Below are positions 16,017 to 23,486 of a DNA stretch of 48,891 bases, piece by piece. Where the stretch lies: positions 1-48,891 of the forward strand of contig CAJUDA010000006.1 of the NCBI GenBank assembly GCA_910584875.1, read 5' to 3'. Position numbers and translations under genes: made by a program. The notes beneath the pieces were generated by a model. That model was not told the DNA's origin, made no database searches, and was given only the letters and a program-made list of their open reading frames with translations. Position 1 is the first letter of the stretch, and each line of letters opens with the position of its first letter. This DNA is from an uncultured Eubacterium sp. (GTDB lineage: Bacteria; Bacillota; Clostridia; Lachnospirales; Lachnospiraceae).

Positions 16017-16454
16017 ATGACAGACAGTCAGAAACTTGATTGTATTCTTTCAGAAGTGTATGGCTTAAAAGAAGAAGTACAGGGCATGAAGGAAGGATTA
16101 CAGGAAACAAAAGAAGAAGTGCAGGGCATGAAGGAAGGATTACAGGAAACAAAAGAAGAAGTGCAGGGCATGAAAGTAGAATTGCAGAACACACAAGAAG
16201 AACTGCAGAACACACAAGAAAAAGTACAGGGGATACAAAGCAGTATTCAGGAATTAAGTGAGAAAGTAACAGCGATTGAACTGACGATTGAAAATGAAAT
16301 TCGTGACAATATCCGGTGTATCGCAGAAGGACATCTTGATCTGTCACGGAATCTGCATGAAGCGATGAAACCATATGAAGAAATAGAGATTCATTCGGTA
16401 AAAATTAATATGCTTGAAACAGATGTAAGGGAATTAAAAGCAAGGATTTCATAA
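16017..16454 (+). CDS. Small coiled-coil protein with 14-residue repeats
   Basis: A 145-aa soluble, highly charged protein. After MTDSQKLDCILSEVYGLK it carries 14-residue repeats of the form EEVQGMKEGLQETK (two full copies, then EEVQGMKVELQNTQ and shorter degenerate units). A predicted coiled coil continues to about residue 85. The C-terminus, RDNIRCIAEGHLDLSRNLHE followed by an AMKP segment and a final heptad stretch, is the constant part of a family common in gut Clostridia. Its function is not known. ATG16017, behind GAGGGGTGG, is preferred over the in-frame ATG at 16002. The repeat number is likely to vary between strains. Confidence 0.75.
   Translation: MTDSQKLDCILSEVYGLKEEVQGMKEGLQETKEEVQGMKEGLQETKEEVQGMKVELQNTQEELQNTQEKVQGIQSSIQELSEKVTAIELTIENEIRDNIRCIAEGHLDLSRNLHEAMKPYEEIEIHSVKINMLETDVRELKARIS
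16072..16224 (+). repeat. 42-bp in-frame tandem repeats
   Basis: Two nearly perfect 42-bp units (from about 16072) that start GAAGTACAGGGCATGAAGGA, then one partial and two shorter degenerate units (AACACACAAGAAGAACTGCA type). They encode the 14-residue and 7-residue repeats of the coiled coil. Spacing is too regular and coding too clear for a CRISPR. Confidence 0.8.
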
Positions 16455-16468
16455 TAAATAGAATTCAG

Positions 16469-16508
16469 GGTATAAAGTCCATAAATACAGACTTTATACC
16501 TTTTTATC
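16469..16508 (+). terminator. Terminator after the coiled-coil gene
   Basis: GGTATAAAGTC (16469-16479) pairs perfectly with GACTTTATACC (16490-16500), followed by TTTTTATCTT. Confidence 0.88.
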
Positions 16509-16541
16509 TTACCGATGATTGCAAAAAGGAGAATCCAGTAC

Positions 16542-17372
16542 ATGGAAGACAGACAAAAACAGGCAGAACGCAGCATTGTAAAGAAATTCCGTAAGGAAAT
16601 CTGGCGCAGGTTTACAAAAGCGGTAAATGAATATGAGCTTATCCGGGATGGAGACAAAATCGCTGTCTGCCTGTCAGGTGGCAAAGACTCTATGCTGATG
16701 GCAAAATTGTTTCAGGAAATAGCCAGACATGGACAAAAAAATTTTGAAGCGGTATATCTCGTGATGGATCCGGGTTATAATGCGCAAAATCTTCAGAGGA
16801 TTCGGGAAAATGCAGGGATTCTTGGTGTGCCGGTAGAGATTTTCCGTTCGCAGATCTTTGACATTGTAGCAGTGGAAGATATGGAATCACCCTGTTATCT
16901 GTGTGCCCGTATGAGAAGAGGCCATTTGTATAATAAGGCAAAGGAACTTGGGTGTAATAAGATTGCCCTGGGGCATCATTTTGATGATGTGATTGAAACG
17001 ATACTGATGGGGATGCTATATGGCGCTCAGATCCAGACGATGATGCCGAAGCTTCACAGTACCAATTTTGCAGGGATGGAACTGATCCGTCCGCTGTACC
17101 TGATCCGTGAAGAGGATATTATCCGGTGGATGGATTACAATGATCTGCATTTTATCCGCTGCGCCTGCCTTCTGACTGAAAAAAAGGGGACGGAGATCGG
17201 TTCAAAAAGAGATGAGGTGAAAGCCCTGATCCGGGAACTACGGAAGAAGAGTCCCTATATAGAAAAAAACATTTTCCGCAGTGTGGAAAATGTCAATCTT
17301 AATACAGTGATCGCTTATAAACAGGACGGGGTGAAACACCATTTTCTGGATGGCTATGATAAAAACGAGTGA
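16542..17372 (+). CDS. TtcA-like tRNA thiolation (adenine alpha hydrolase) protein
   Basis: A 276-aa PP-loop ATPase of the TtcA/TtuA group. Family members activate a tRNA base (2-thiocytidine-32 for TtcA) and thiolate it with help of a [4Fe-4S] cluster. The P-loop is CLSGGKDSM. The cluster cysteines fit the TtcA pattern: CYLCARMRRGHLY plus RCAC further on. The motif LGHHFDDVIETILM is the standard second signature. ATG16542 has AAAAGGAG at good spacing, so the in-frame ATG at 16515 is not used here. The LysR gene starts 14 bp after its stop and is probably co-transcribed. The exact base modified is not certain. Confidence 0.85.
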   Translation: MEDRQKQAERSIVKKFRKEIWRRFTKAVNEYELIRDGDKIAVCLSGGKDSMLMAKLFQEIARHGQKNFEAVYLVMDPGYNAQNLQRIRENAGILGVPVEIFRSQIFDIVAVEDMESPCYLCARMRRGHLYNKAKELGCNKIALGHHFDDVIETILMGMLYGAQIQTMMPKLHSTNFAGMELIRPLYLIREEDIIRWMDYNDLHFIRCACLLTEKKGTEIGSKRDEVKALIRELRKKSPYIEKNIFRSVENVNLNTVIAYKQDGVKHHFLDGYDKNE

Positions 17373-17386
17373 GGTGTTGAGTCGTT

Positions 17387-18292
17387 ATGACATTACAGCA
17401 GTTAAAATATGCGATCGCTGTGGCAGAAAGCGGTTCCATGAATGAAGCGGCAAGAAAACTTTTTGTGTCCCAGCCAAGTTTATCATCTGCGATCCGGGAG
17501 CTGGAAAAGGAACTGGGCTTTAATTTGTTTGTGCGTTCCAATCACGGTATTCTCATCACACCGGACGGAGAAGAATTTCTCGGGTACGCCAGACAGGTGA
17601 CAGAGCAGTACCGGTTACTCAGCAACCGCTATATTGAAAAAGAGGCGAAAGAAAAGTTCAGTGTGTCCCTGCAGCATTATTCCTTTGCGGTGAAAGCATT
17701 TGTTGAGACAGTAAAACGTGCCGGGATGGAGAATTATGAATTTGCCATCCATGAGACAAAGACAGGAGAGATCATAGAAAACGTCCACAGTTTCAAAAGT
17801 GAGCTGGGAATCATTTATATGAATGATTTCAATGAAAATGTCCTGCAGAAGATCCTGCGGGAAAACCAGTTGAAATTTACAGAGCTGTTTACCTGTGACA
17901 CTTATGTTTATCTGCATTCCGGGCATCCTCTTGCCGGGAGAGAGCGGATCGCCATGCAGGATCTGGAACCGTATCCCTGTCTTGCTTTTGATCAGGGGCA
18001 GAACAATTCTTTTTATTTTGCGGAAGAAATGAAAAGTACCTATGATTATAAACGGATGATCCGGGCAAATGACCGGGCGACGATGCTGAATCTTATGGTA
18101 GGATTACATGCGTATACGCTGTGTTCTGGTATTATATGCGATGAGTTGAACGGAGATGATTTTTGTGCTGTCCCGTTACAGGAAAATGAGATCATGCGCA
18201 TCGGATATATCAGCCGTGCTGGCGCTGCTCTGAGTCCTCTTGGTAGTATTTTTCTGGAAGAACTGATGAAGTATCATGATACCATCGTCTGA
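17387..18292 (+). CDS. LysR-family transcriptional regulator
   Basis: A 301-aa regulator. The N-terminal winged helix-turn-helix reads MTLQQLKYAIAVAESGSMNE, then AARKLFVSQPSLSSAIRELE, the classic LysR signature. The remaining ~210 residues form the periplasmic-binding-protein-like effector domain. The effector is not evident. LysR proteins usually control a divergent neighbour, but here the gene lies in line between a ttcA-like gene and dpaA, so its target may be elsewhere. It starts 14 bp after the upstream stop. Confidence 0.9.
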   Translation: MTLQQLKYAIAVAESGSMNEAARKLFVSQPSLSSAIRELEKELGFNLFVRSNHGILITPDGEEFLGYARQVTEQYRLLSNRYIEKEAKEKFSVSLQHYSFAVKAFVETVKRAGMENYEFAIHETKTGEIIENVHSFKSELGIIYMNDFNENVLQKILRENQLKFTELFTCDTYVYLHSGHPLAGRERIAMQDLEPYPCLAFDQGQNNSFYFAEEMKSTYDYKRMIRANDRATMLNLMVGLHAYTLCSGIICDELNGDDFCAVPLQENEIMRIGYISRAGAALSPLGSIFLEELMKYHDTIV

Positions 18293-18301
18293 CATATCTT
18301 A
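18293..18301 (+). promoter_or_regulatory. Possible mother-cell sigma -10 element before dpaA
   Basis: CATATCTTA fits the SigK -10 pattern CATAnnnTA and lies 28 bp before the dpaA start. No convincing -35 is seen. Control by SigE/SigK is expected for dipicolinate synthase, which is the main reason to report it. Confidence 0.25.
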
Positions 18302-18328
18302 TAATAAAGGGATTTGCAGGAGGTTTCA

Positions 18329-19105
18329 ATGAAAGTTCATTTTATGGTACTTGGTTCTGAAACAAGACAAATCTATCTGGCGGAACTTTTACAGGAGGCA
18401 GGAAATGAAGTGATGGTCGCAGAAGAATATCTGCCAGGCTATCATGACGTCGTGCTGCTTCCGGTGCCGCAGACGGCAAAATACTTAGAAGAAAATATCA
18501 CAAAATTACAAAAGGGACAGCTTGTTTTTGGCTGCCATTTTCCGGCACCGCTTTTGGAACTATGTGTAAAAAAAGGGGTGAGATGTATTGATTATATGCA
18601 GGAGGAGGGATTTGCCAGCCGGAATGCCATTGCCACAGCAGAGGGAGCGGTAGCGGAGGCATTGAAATCCGGGTGTGTCAGTATACATGGAAGCAATTCT
18701 CTTGTAGTGGGATATGGACGGTGCGGGGAGGTGCTGGCAGAAAAACTGGCAGCGTTAAAAGCAAATGTAACGGTGATGGACCGCAAGGAAGAAAAACGTG
18801 CCCGGGCGGAGACTTATGGTTGTCAGGCAGTTGATTTTACTATGCCGGCGACCAATATGAGTGAATTTGATTTTATCTTTAATACCGTACCTGCTCCTGT
18901 ACTGGATGAACATTTTCTCGCAAACGTGAAAAAAGATGTTACAATTGTGGATATTGCATCCAAACCGGGCGGTGTTGACTTTGAATATTGTCGAAAACAT
19001 TCCATTGATGCAAATTTATGTCTGGGTTTACCAGGTAAATATGCACCAAAATCAGCCGCTGCAATACTATTAGTAATAATAAGAAAAACAATTATGGGAG
19101 ACTAG
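18329..19105 (+). CDS. dpaA: Dipicolinate synthase subunit A
   Basis: DpaA (SpoVFA), 258 aa, makes dipicolinic acid from a lysine-pathway intermediate in the mother cell together with DpaB. Dipicolinate is then loaded into the spore core. It has an NAD(P)-binding Rossmann core (SLVVGYGRCGEVLAEKLAAL) and the family stretch FIFNTVPAPVLDEHFL, ending with CLGLPGKYAPKSAA. ATG18329 follows AGGAGG with a 5-nt gap. The in-frame TTG at 18314 lies upstream of that site and is rejected. At 258 aa it is somewhat shorter than the ~295-aa Bacillus protein. It is followed 4 bp later by dpaB. Confidence 0.92.
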   Translation: MKVHFMVLGSETRQIYLAELLQEAGNEVMVAEEYLPGYHDVVLLPVPQTAKYLEENITKLQKGQLVFGCHFPAPLLELCVKKGVRCIDYMQEEGFASRNAIATAEGAVAEALKSGCVSIHGSNSLVVGYGRCGEVLAEKLAALKANVTVMDRKEEKRARAETYGCQAVDFTMPATNMSEFDFIFNTVPAPVLDEHFLANVKKDVTIVDIASKPGGVDFEYCRKHSIDANLCLGLPGKYAPKSAAAILLVIIRKTIMGD

Positions 19106-19109
19106 CGGA

Positions 19110-19697
19110 ATGAGCAAAAAAACCATCGGTTTTGCAATAACCGGTTCTTTTTGTACTCATGAAAAGATCAAAGGCGTGGTCAGAAAGCTGGTAGAAGAGG
19201 GAAATCGCGTAATTCCGATTTTCTCCAATATGTCACAGACCATTAACAGCCGCTTTGGAGATGCGAGAGATTTTATCATAGCGATACAGGAGATTACTGG
19301 GGAACATGGCATTTTTACACTGCAGGAGGCAGAGCCGATCGGTCCGAAGGCGTATCTGGATGTGATGATCATTGCTCCCTGCACTGGAAATACAATGGCG
19401 AAGCTGTGTGCCGGAATTACGGATTCTCCGGTACTGATGGCAGCAAAAGCACATATGCGCAATGAAAAACCGGTCGTGATCGCCGTATCGACAAACGATG
19501 CCCTGGGGGCAAACTTGAAGAACATAGGAGAACTGATGAATACAAAAAATGTATATTTTGTTCCTTTCGGACAGGATGATTATGAAAAGAAACCGAAATC
19601 GATGGTGGCACATTTTGAACGGGTGCCGGACACCATAGAAGAGGCACTCAGGGGAAAACAGATCCAGCCTGTGATCCAGTCGCCCTTTGGCAGATAG
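19110..19697 (+). CDS. dpaB: Dipicolinate synthase subunit B (flavoprotein)
   Basis: DpaB (SpoVFB), 195 aa, is the flavoprotein-like subunit of dipicolinate synthase. It has the flavoprotein-family start TIGFAITGSFCTHEKI, the segment VMIIAPCTGNTMAKLCAGIT with the conserved PCTGNT, and DSPVLMAAKAHMRN. It is tightly coupled to dpaA (4-bp gap). The pair shows that the organism makes heat-resistant, dipicolinate-containing spores, in agreement with spoIIIA at 29256. Confidence 0.94.
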   Translation: MSKKTIGFAITGSFCTHEKIKGVVRKLVEEGNRVIPIFSNMSQTINSRFGDARDFIIAIQEITGEHGIFTLQEAEPIGPKAYLDVMIIAPCTGNTMAKLCAGITDSPVLMAAKAHMRNEKPVVIAVSTNDALGANLKNIGELMNTKNVYFVPFGQDDYEKKPKSMVAHFERVPDTIEEALRGKQIQPVIQSPFGR

Positions 19698-19724
19698 TGT
19701 GCAGGCGGAAGATAAACGATAGGT

Positions 19725-19756
19725 AAAAGACGCGGCGGAGGCTGCGTCTTTTTTAG
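19725..19756 (+). terminator. Terminator of dpaAB
   Basis: AAAAGACGC (19725-19733) pairs with GCGTCTTTT (19744-19752), followed by further T residues. Confidence 0.85.
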
Positions 19757-19816
19757 ATATGTTTGTAATCTGGTATCCGGTTACGTTTCCTCATATTCGA
19801 TAGCCACTATTTGGTA

Positions 19817-19846
19817 TTTACAGTTTACGACATAATATGATATGAT
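19817..19846 (+). promoter_or_regulatory. Possible promoter of the hydrogenase gene
   Basis: TTTACA (19817-19822), 18-bp spacer, TATGAT (19841-19846). The leader to the ATG is ~65 nt and shows no further motif. Confidence 0.4.
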
Positions 19847-19914
19847 GATAGAAACCGGAGTTCGTGAATATATTACAGTAAAGTAAAAATGAATGTAAAG
19901 AATGGAGGCTGGTC

Positions 19915-21381
19915 ATGTTAAACGAAAACGATACTGTCGAGGAAGTAAAAAGTGAAGTGCTGTATCATGTGGCGAAGGCTGCGTTTGAGGGAAATCTGGA
20001 GAAGATCGAGGCGACACTGCCGTATGAGATCCTGCCGGGGAGCAAGCCAAGCTACCGCTGCTGCGTGTACAAGGAGAGGGAGATCATCCGGGAACGCATT
20101 ATGCTGGCGAAAAATATCAATCCTGCCACGGGTGACAACTGCAACAATACGGTGGTGATTCTTCCGGCAGCCTGTGAAAACTGTCCGATCACACGCTTTT
20201 CTGTAACAGATAACTGTCAGAAATGTATGGGAAAGAAGTGTATGCACGCCTGCAAATTTGACGCCATCACGATGACGAGGACGAAGGCATATATCGATCC
20301 CAATAAATGCAAAGAATGCGGGCAGTGTTATGATGCCTGTCCTTATAATGCCATTGTGGATATCATGCGTCCATGCCGCCGCGCCTGTCCGGTGGATGCG
20401 ATACAGGCGAGTGAAGAGGACGGGACAGTCAGCATCAATGAGGAAAAATGCATCCGCTGCGGTGCCTGTATCAATTCCTGTCCGTTTGGTGCGATATCAG
20501 ACAGTTCACGTATTGTGGAGATCATTGATCACTTAAAGGGTGATAGGCCGGTGTATGCGATGGTTGCGCCGGCGGCTGAGGGACAGTTTGGGGCAGACAT
20601 TACGATGGAGTCGATCCGGGACGGTGTGAAACAGCTGGGCTTTACCGATATGGTCGATGTGGCGGTCGGTGCAGATTTTGTTTCCGACTCGGAGGCGAAG
20701 GAATGGGCAGAGGCATACAATGAAGGGAAGAAGATGACCACGTCCTGTTGTCCGGCATTTGTACATATGATCCGCCGTCATTTCCCGGGGCTGGCGGAGA
20801 ATATCTCTACCACCGTATCACCGATGGCAGCTACGGCACGTCTTGTGCGGGCAATGGATCCCGATGCCGTATGCATCTTTATCGGACCATGTATTGCCAA
20901 GAAAAGTGAAGCAGGTCAGGATCAGGCATATCCGGGAGAAAACGCGGATCTTGCTATGACATTTGAAGAACTGCGGGCGATGTTCCGGGCAAAGGATGTA
21001 CAGCTGCAGCCGGTTTCCATCGGTGAACAAAATGGCAGCGTGTACGGAAAACGATATGGAAATGCCGGCGGTGTTACCAATGCGGTACAACAGGCGCTGA
21101 TCGAGCAGGAGAAAGGAATTTCTGTCAATGTCCGTCGCTGTAACGGTGCGGCAGAGTGCAAGAAGGCACTGATGCTTATGAAGGTGGGCAAGCTGCCAGA
21201 AGACTTCATAGAGGGTATGTGCTGTGAGGGCGGCTGTGTATCGGGTCCCGGGAATATTCAGGAAGAGAGAAACTTTAAAAGAGAACGGGATAAGCAGATC
21301 GGGGAAGCCGATGACAGAGGGATTCTGGATACTCTGCAGGAATACAGCCAGTATGAATTTTCCATGCACAGGCGGAAGTAA
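19915..21381 (+). CDS. [FeFe] hydrogenase, group-B-like monomeric enzyme
   Basis: A 488-aa iron hydrogenase that couples reduced ferredoxin to H2 formation or uptake in the cytoplasm. The N-terminal part has a cysteine-rich segment (CENCPITRF, NCQKCMGKKCMHACK) and then ferredoxin-type CxxCxxCxxxCP clusters (CKECGQCYDACPYN, CIRCGACINSCPFG). The H-cluster motifs are L1 TSCCPAF (C278/C279), L2 GPCIAKKSE (C326) and L3 EGMCCEGGCVSGPGN (C437/C441). L3 lacks the GGGQP of group A, and L1 has Phe in place of Trp, which points to group B. An extra Cys436 replaces the usual Ala. No maturation genes (hydEFG) are in the window. AATGGAGG precedes the ATG. Confidence 0.92.
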   Translation: MLNENDTVEEVKSEVLYHVAKAAFEGNLEKIEATLPYEILPGSKPSYRCCVYKEREIIRERIMLAKNINPATGDNCNNTVVILPAACENCPITRFSVTDNCQKCMGKKCMHACKFDAITMTRTKAYIDPNKCKECGQCYDACPYNAIVDIMRPCRRACPVDAIQASEEDGTVSINEEKCIRCGACINSCPFGAISDSSRIVEIIDHLKGDRPVYAMVAPAAEGQFGADITMESIRDGVKQLGFTDMVDVAVGADFVSDSEAKEWAEAYNEGKKMTTSCCPAFVHMIRRHFPGLAENISTTVSPMAATARLVRAMDPDAVCIFIGPCIAKKSEAGQDQAYPGENADLAMTFEELRAMFRAKDVQLQPVSIGEQNGSVYGKRYGNAGGVTNAVQQALIEQEKGISVNVRRCNGAAECKKALMLMKVGKLPEDFIEGMCCEGGCVSGPGNIQEERNFKRERDKQIGEADDRGILDTLQEYSQYEFSMHRRK

Positions 21382-21399
21382 CGGTCGTTCTTGCTCCGC

Positions 21400-21428
21400 A
21401 TGAGGCGAACTTTCCTATTCAATAAAAA
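21400..21428. repeat. Dispersed intergenic motif GAGGCGAACTTTCCT, copy 2
   Basis: ATGAGGCGAACTTTCCTATT, followed by CAATAAAAA, nearly identical to 8172-8200. As there, it sits between a plus-strand stop codon and a terminator hairpin shared with a convergent gene. Confidence 0.6.
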
Positions 21429-21469
21429 ATCCGGCTCCTGAGTAAATTTTGCAGGAGCCGGATTTTTTT
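21424..21469. terminator. Bidirectional terminator between hydrogenase and asnB
   Basis: AAATCCGGCTCCTG pairs with CAGGAGCCGGATTT (about 21427-21440 and 21452-21465). T-runs flank it on both strands, so it serves the hydrogenase gene and the convergent asnB. Confidence 0.92.
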
Positions 21470-21471
21470 GA

Positions 21472-23322
21472 TCACAATTCGATGCGTACTTTATATTTTT
21501 TCAGAAAATAATCGATCTGCAGCAGATAAGCGATCATCTGTGGACCAGCCATCAGCTGGCCGTACCACGGTTTTCCATAATCCTTTGGGTTATCCAGAAA
21601 CTGATTCAGCGTTTTCATGTTCAGCAGTTCTTTCAGGAGAGAGTCCCCAGCAAGAGTTTCCCGCAGCCGTCCGGCAAGAAGAGTCTCATAATACGGGTTA
21701 TAGGATTTGGGATAGGGACTTTTGCGCCGGAAGAGGATTTCGTCCGGGAGAAGTCCTTTGGACGCCTGGCGGAGAATGTTTTTCACGAGACCATCTTTTG
21801 CTTTCATCTCCCAGGGAATATTAAATACGTAATCGACCAGTGCCCGGTCGGCAAAGGGGACGCGTGCTTCCAGCCCGGAGTACATGCTTGTGCGGTCCAT
21901 ACGGTTCAGGAGCGTCTGCATGAAAAAGCGGATGTTCAGATAGCCGACACGGCGCCGGTTTGTCTCCGTTTCATTTTCACCGGGGAGGATATTGATCTCA
22001 CTGACGGAGCGGTTATAAACCTCTGCCACATAGTTTTCCATCCGAAGTTCATCCACAAGGGTGGGTGAGAGCAGCGCTTTTCTTGGTTCCAGAGAAGGCG
22101 TCCAAGGGAATGTCCCGGAACGGAGCATTTCCTCGCGATGGAACCAGGGATAGCCGCCAAACACTTCGTCGGCACATTCGCCGGTGAGCACTACCTTGTG
22201 GGTATGGCTGACCTTCTCACAGAAATACTGGAGAGATGAGTCAATATCAACCATGCAGGGGAGATCGTGGGCGTCTACTGAGCGGGTCAGAAGATCCGCC
22301 TGCGTCGTATTGCTGCATTCCAGGTAGTGGTGATCCGAATGGAGAAATTCCACCATTTTGTCAACATAGGGGCGATCCTGCGACGGCTGAAAAGAATTCG
22401 CCTTAAAATATTTGTCATTTTCCGTAAAATCAAACGAATAGGTGGTAAGACGTTCCCCTTTCTCCTTTAGTGCTGCGGCGCAGACGGCGGACACCACACT
22501 GGAGTCCACACCGCCGGAAAGGAAGGTACAGACCGGTACATCGGAGACCATCTGTCTTCGTATCGCATCCTGTATGAGAAAAGAAGTTTTTTCTACCGTT
22601 TCTTCATAAGAGTCAAAGTGCGGGCGGCTCTCCAGATGGAAATACGTTGTCGTGTGCCTGCCATAGCGGCTGCAGGTCATATAAGTACCGGGCAGGAGTT
22701 CATGGAATCCTTTGAACACGCCGGATCCGGGACTGCGCGCCGGACCGAGGGACAGGATCTCGTTGAGTCCGCTTCTGTCAAGCACTGCCTCCACGCCGGG
22801 GAAGCAGAAGCACCCCTTTGGTTCGGAAGAGAAGATCAGTGTGCCGTCATGGATCGTATAAAACAGTGGTTTGACACCAAAAGAATCCCGGAAGAGGGTG
22901 AGTGTTTCATGCCGTTCATCATAGATGGCGAAGGCGAAGATGCCGTCTACTTCTTTGATGAAGTCTGCACCAAAGGTCAGAAAGGATAACAGAAGAACCT
23001 CAGTATCCGATGTGGTTTCCGGGACCACATCATGATCACGGAGTCTGCTTCTGAGCAGATCCAGATTGTAAATTTCACCATTATAAACGATATGATAGGC
23101 ATACCCGTCCAGAAACCGGGTCATGGGCTGATGCCCGTTTGCGAGATCAATGATGGACAGCCGCGTATGCGCCAGTCCGCAGCGGTCTGTCAGTATCCTG
23201 TCATTTTCATCGGGCCCCCGGTGCTTTAGTACCTGCCTCATTTCATCCAGAATATGCATATAATAATCCTTCCGCCCCATAAAGGAAGCATTGGGATTGA
23301 AAAAACCGGAAATACTACACAT
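21472..23322 (-). CDS. asnB: Asparagine synthase (glutamine-hydrolysing)
   Basis: AsnB, 616 aa. It converts aspartate, glutamine and ATP to asparagine. The start is set at ATG23322 so that the product begins MCSISGFF with the nucleophilic Cys2 of the class-II glutaminase domain; GGGGAGG lies 7 nt before it. The N-terminal ~220 residues carry AHTRLSIIDLANGHQPM, the segment NGEIYNLDLLR and the FAIYDERHETLTLFRDSFGV stretch. The C-terminal synthetase has the PP-loop FLSGGVDSSV and LTGECADEVFGGYPWFH. It lies downstream of aroE and an HD-domain gene. The leader contains hairpins, one of which covers the ribosome binding site. Confidence 0.95.
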   Translation of the reverse strand: MCSISGFFNPNASFMGRKDYYMHILDEMRQVLKHRGPDENDRILTDRCGLAHTRLSIIDLANGHQPMTRFLDGYAYHIVYNGEIYNLDLLRSRLRDHDVVPETTSDTEVLLLSFLTFGADFIKEVDGIFAFAIYDERHETLTLFRDSFGVKPLFYTIHDGTLIFSSEPKGCFCFPGVEAVLDRSGLNEILSLGPARSPGSGVFKGFHELLPGTYMTCSRYGRHTTTYFHLESRPHFDSYEETVEKTSFLIQDAIRRQMVSDVPVCTFLSGGVDSSVVSAVCAAALKEKGERLTTYSFDFTENDKYFKANSFQPSQDRPYVDKMVEFLHSDHHYLECSNTTQADLLTRSVDAHDLPCMVDIDSSLQYFCEKVSHTHKVVLTGECADEVFGGYPWFHREEMLRSGTFPWTPSLEPRKALLSPTLVDELRMENYVAEVYNRSVSEINILPGENETETNRRRVGYLNIRFFMQTLLNRMDRTSMYSGLEARVPFADRALVDYVFNIPWEMKAKDGLVKNILRQASKGLLPDEILFRRKSPYPKSYNPYYETLLAGRLRETLAGDSLLKELLNMKTLNQFLDNPKDYGKPWYGQLMAGPQMIAYLLQIDYFLKKYKVRIEL

Positions 23323-23443
23323 AAAAAACCTCCCCAAAGATAAAGTACCGATTGCTCTGTATTACTTTATGCCTGGGGAGGGAAAAATATACACAGCCGG
23401 GCGTCAATTTAAACATGCCAGGCTGTGTGTCAGCTTTATACAT
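23315..23443 (-). CDS. Possible 42-aa leader peptide overlapping the asnB start
   Basis: An ORF of 42 codons starts MYKADTQPGMFKLTPGCVYF, runs through both leader hairpins, and ends at TAG inside ATGTGTAG, overlapping the asnB start by 8 nt. Ribosomes reading it would open the hairpin that covers the asnB site. Its own ribosome binding site is weak (CTAAGAAAA), and there is no run of Asn codons, so it may not be translated. It is listed for its position only. Confidence 0.25.
   Translation of the reverse strand: MYKADTQPGMFKLTPGCVYFSLPRHKVIQSNRYFIFGEVFYV
23330..23380 (-). promoter_or_regulatory. asnB leader hairpin covering the ribosome binding site
   Basis: In the mRNA an 18-nt arm (CTCCCCA-GGC-ATAAAGTA) pairs with TACTTTAT-CTT-TGGGGAG, leaving a 15-nt loop. 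Only the middle three positions are imperfect, and two of those can form G-U pairs. The 3' arm contains the GGGGAG of the asnB Shine-Dalgarno. When folded it should hide the start site, so it is a candidate switch for translation. Confidence 0.65.
23391..23428 (-). promoter_or_regulatory. Attenuator-like hairpin upstream in the asnB leader
   Basis: On the minus strand ACACAGCCTGGC pairs with GCCCGGCTGTGT (one mismatch) and is followed by ATATTTTTCCC. It looks like an intrinsic terminator placed ahead of asnB. It could stop read-through from aroE or act as a controlled attenuator together with the next hairpin. Confidence 0.5.
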
Positions 23444-23449
23444 TTTTCT

Positions 23450-23486
23450 TAGCTCAACGGCGGGTTCAGATTGGTGCCGTTGAGTT
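23450..23486. repeat. Hairpin repeat beginning TAGCTCAACGGCGG, copy 2
   Basis: CTCAACGGC pairs perfectly with GCCGTTGAG around the loop GGGTTCAGATTGGT. The hairpin contains the aroE stop codon. No U-tract follows on the minus strand, so it is not a standard terminator. Compare 15188 and 28194. Confidence 0.5.

Noticed and set aside
16072..16224. Regular short repeats resembling a CRISPR array
   Set aside because: Units are contiguous with no spacers, lie in frame in a coding gene and encode a coiled coil. No cas genes are present.
23323..23465. T-box riboswitch in front of asnB
   Set aside because: The T-box sequence (AGGGUGG...ACCGCG type) and a specifier stem are absent; only the two hairpins are seen.
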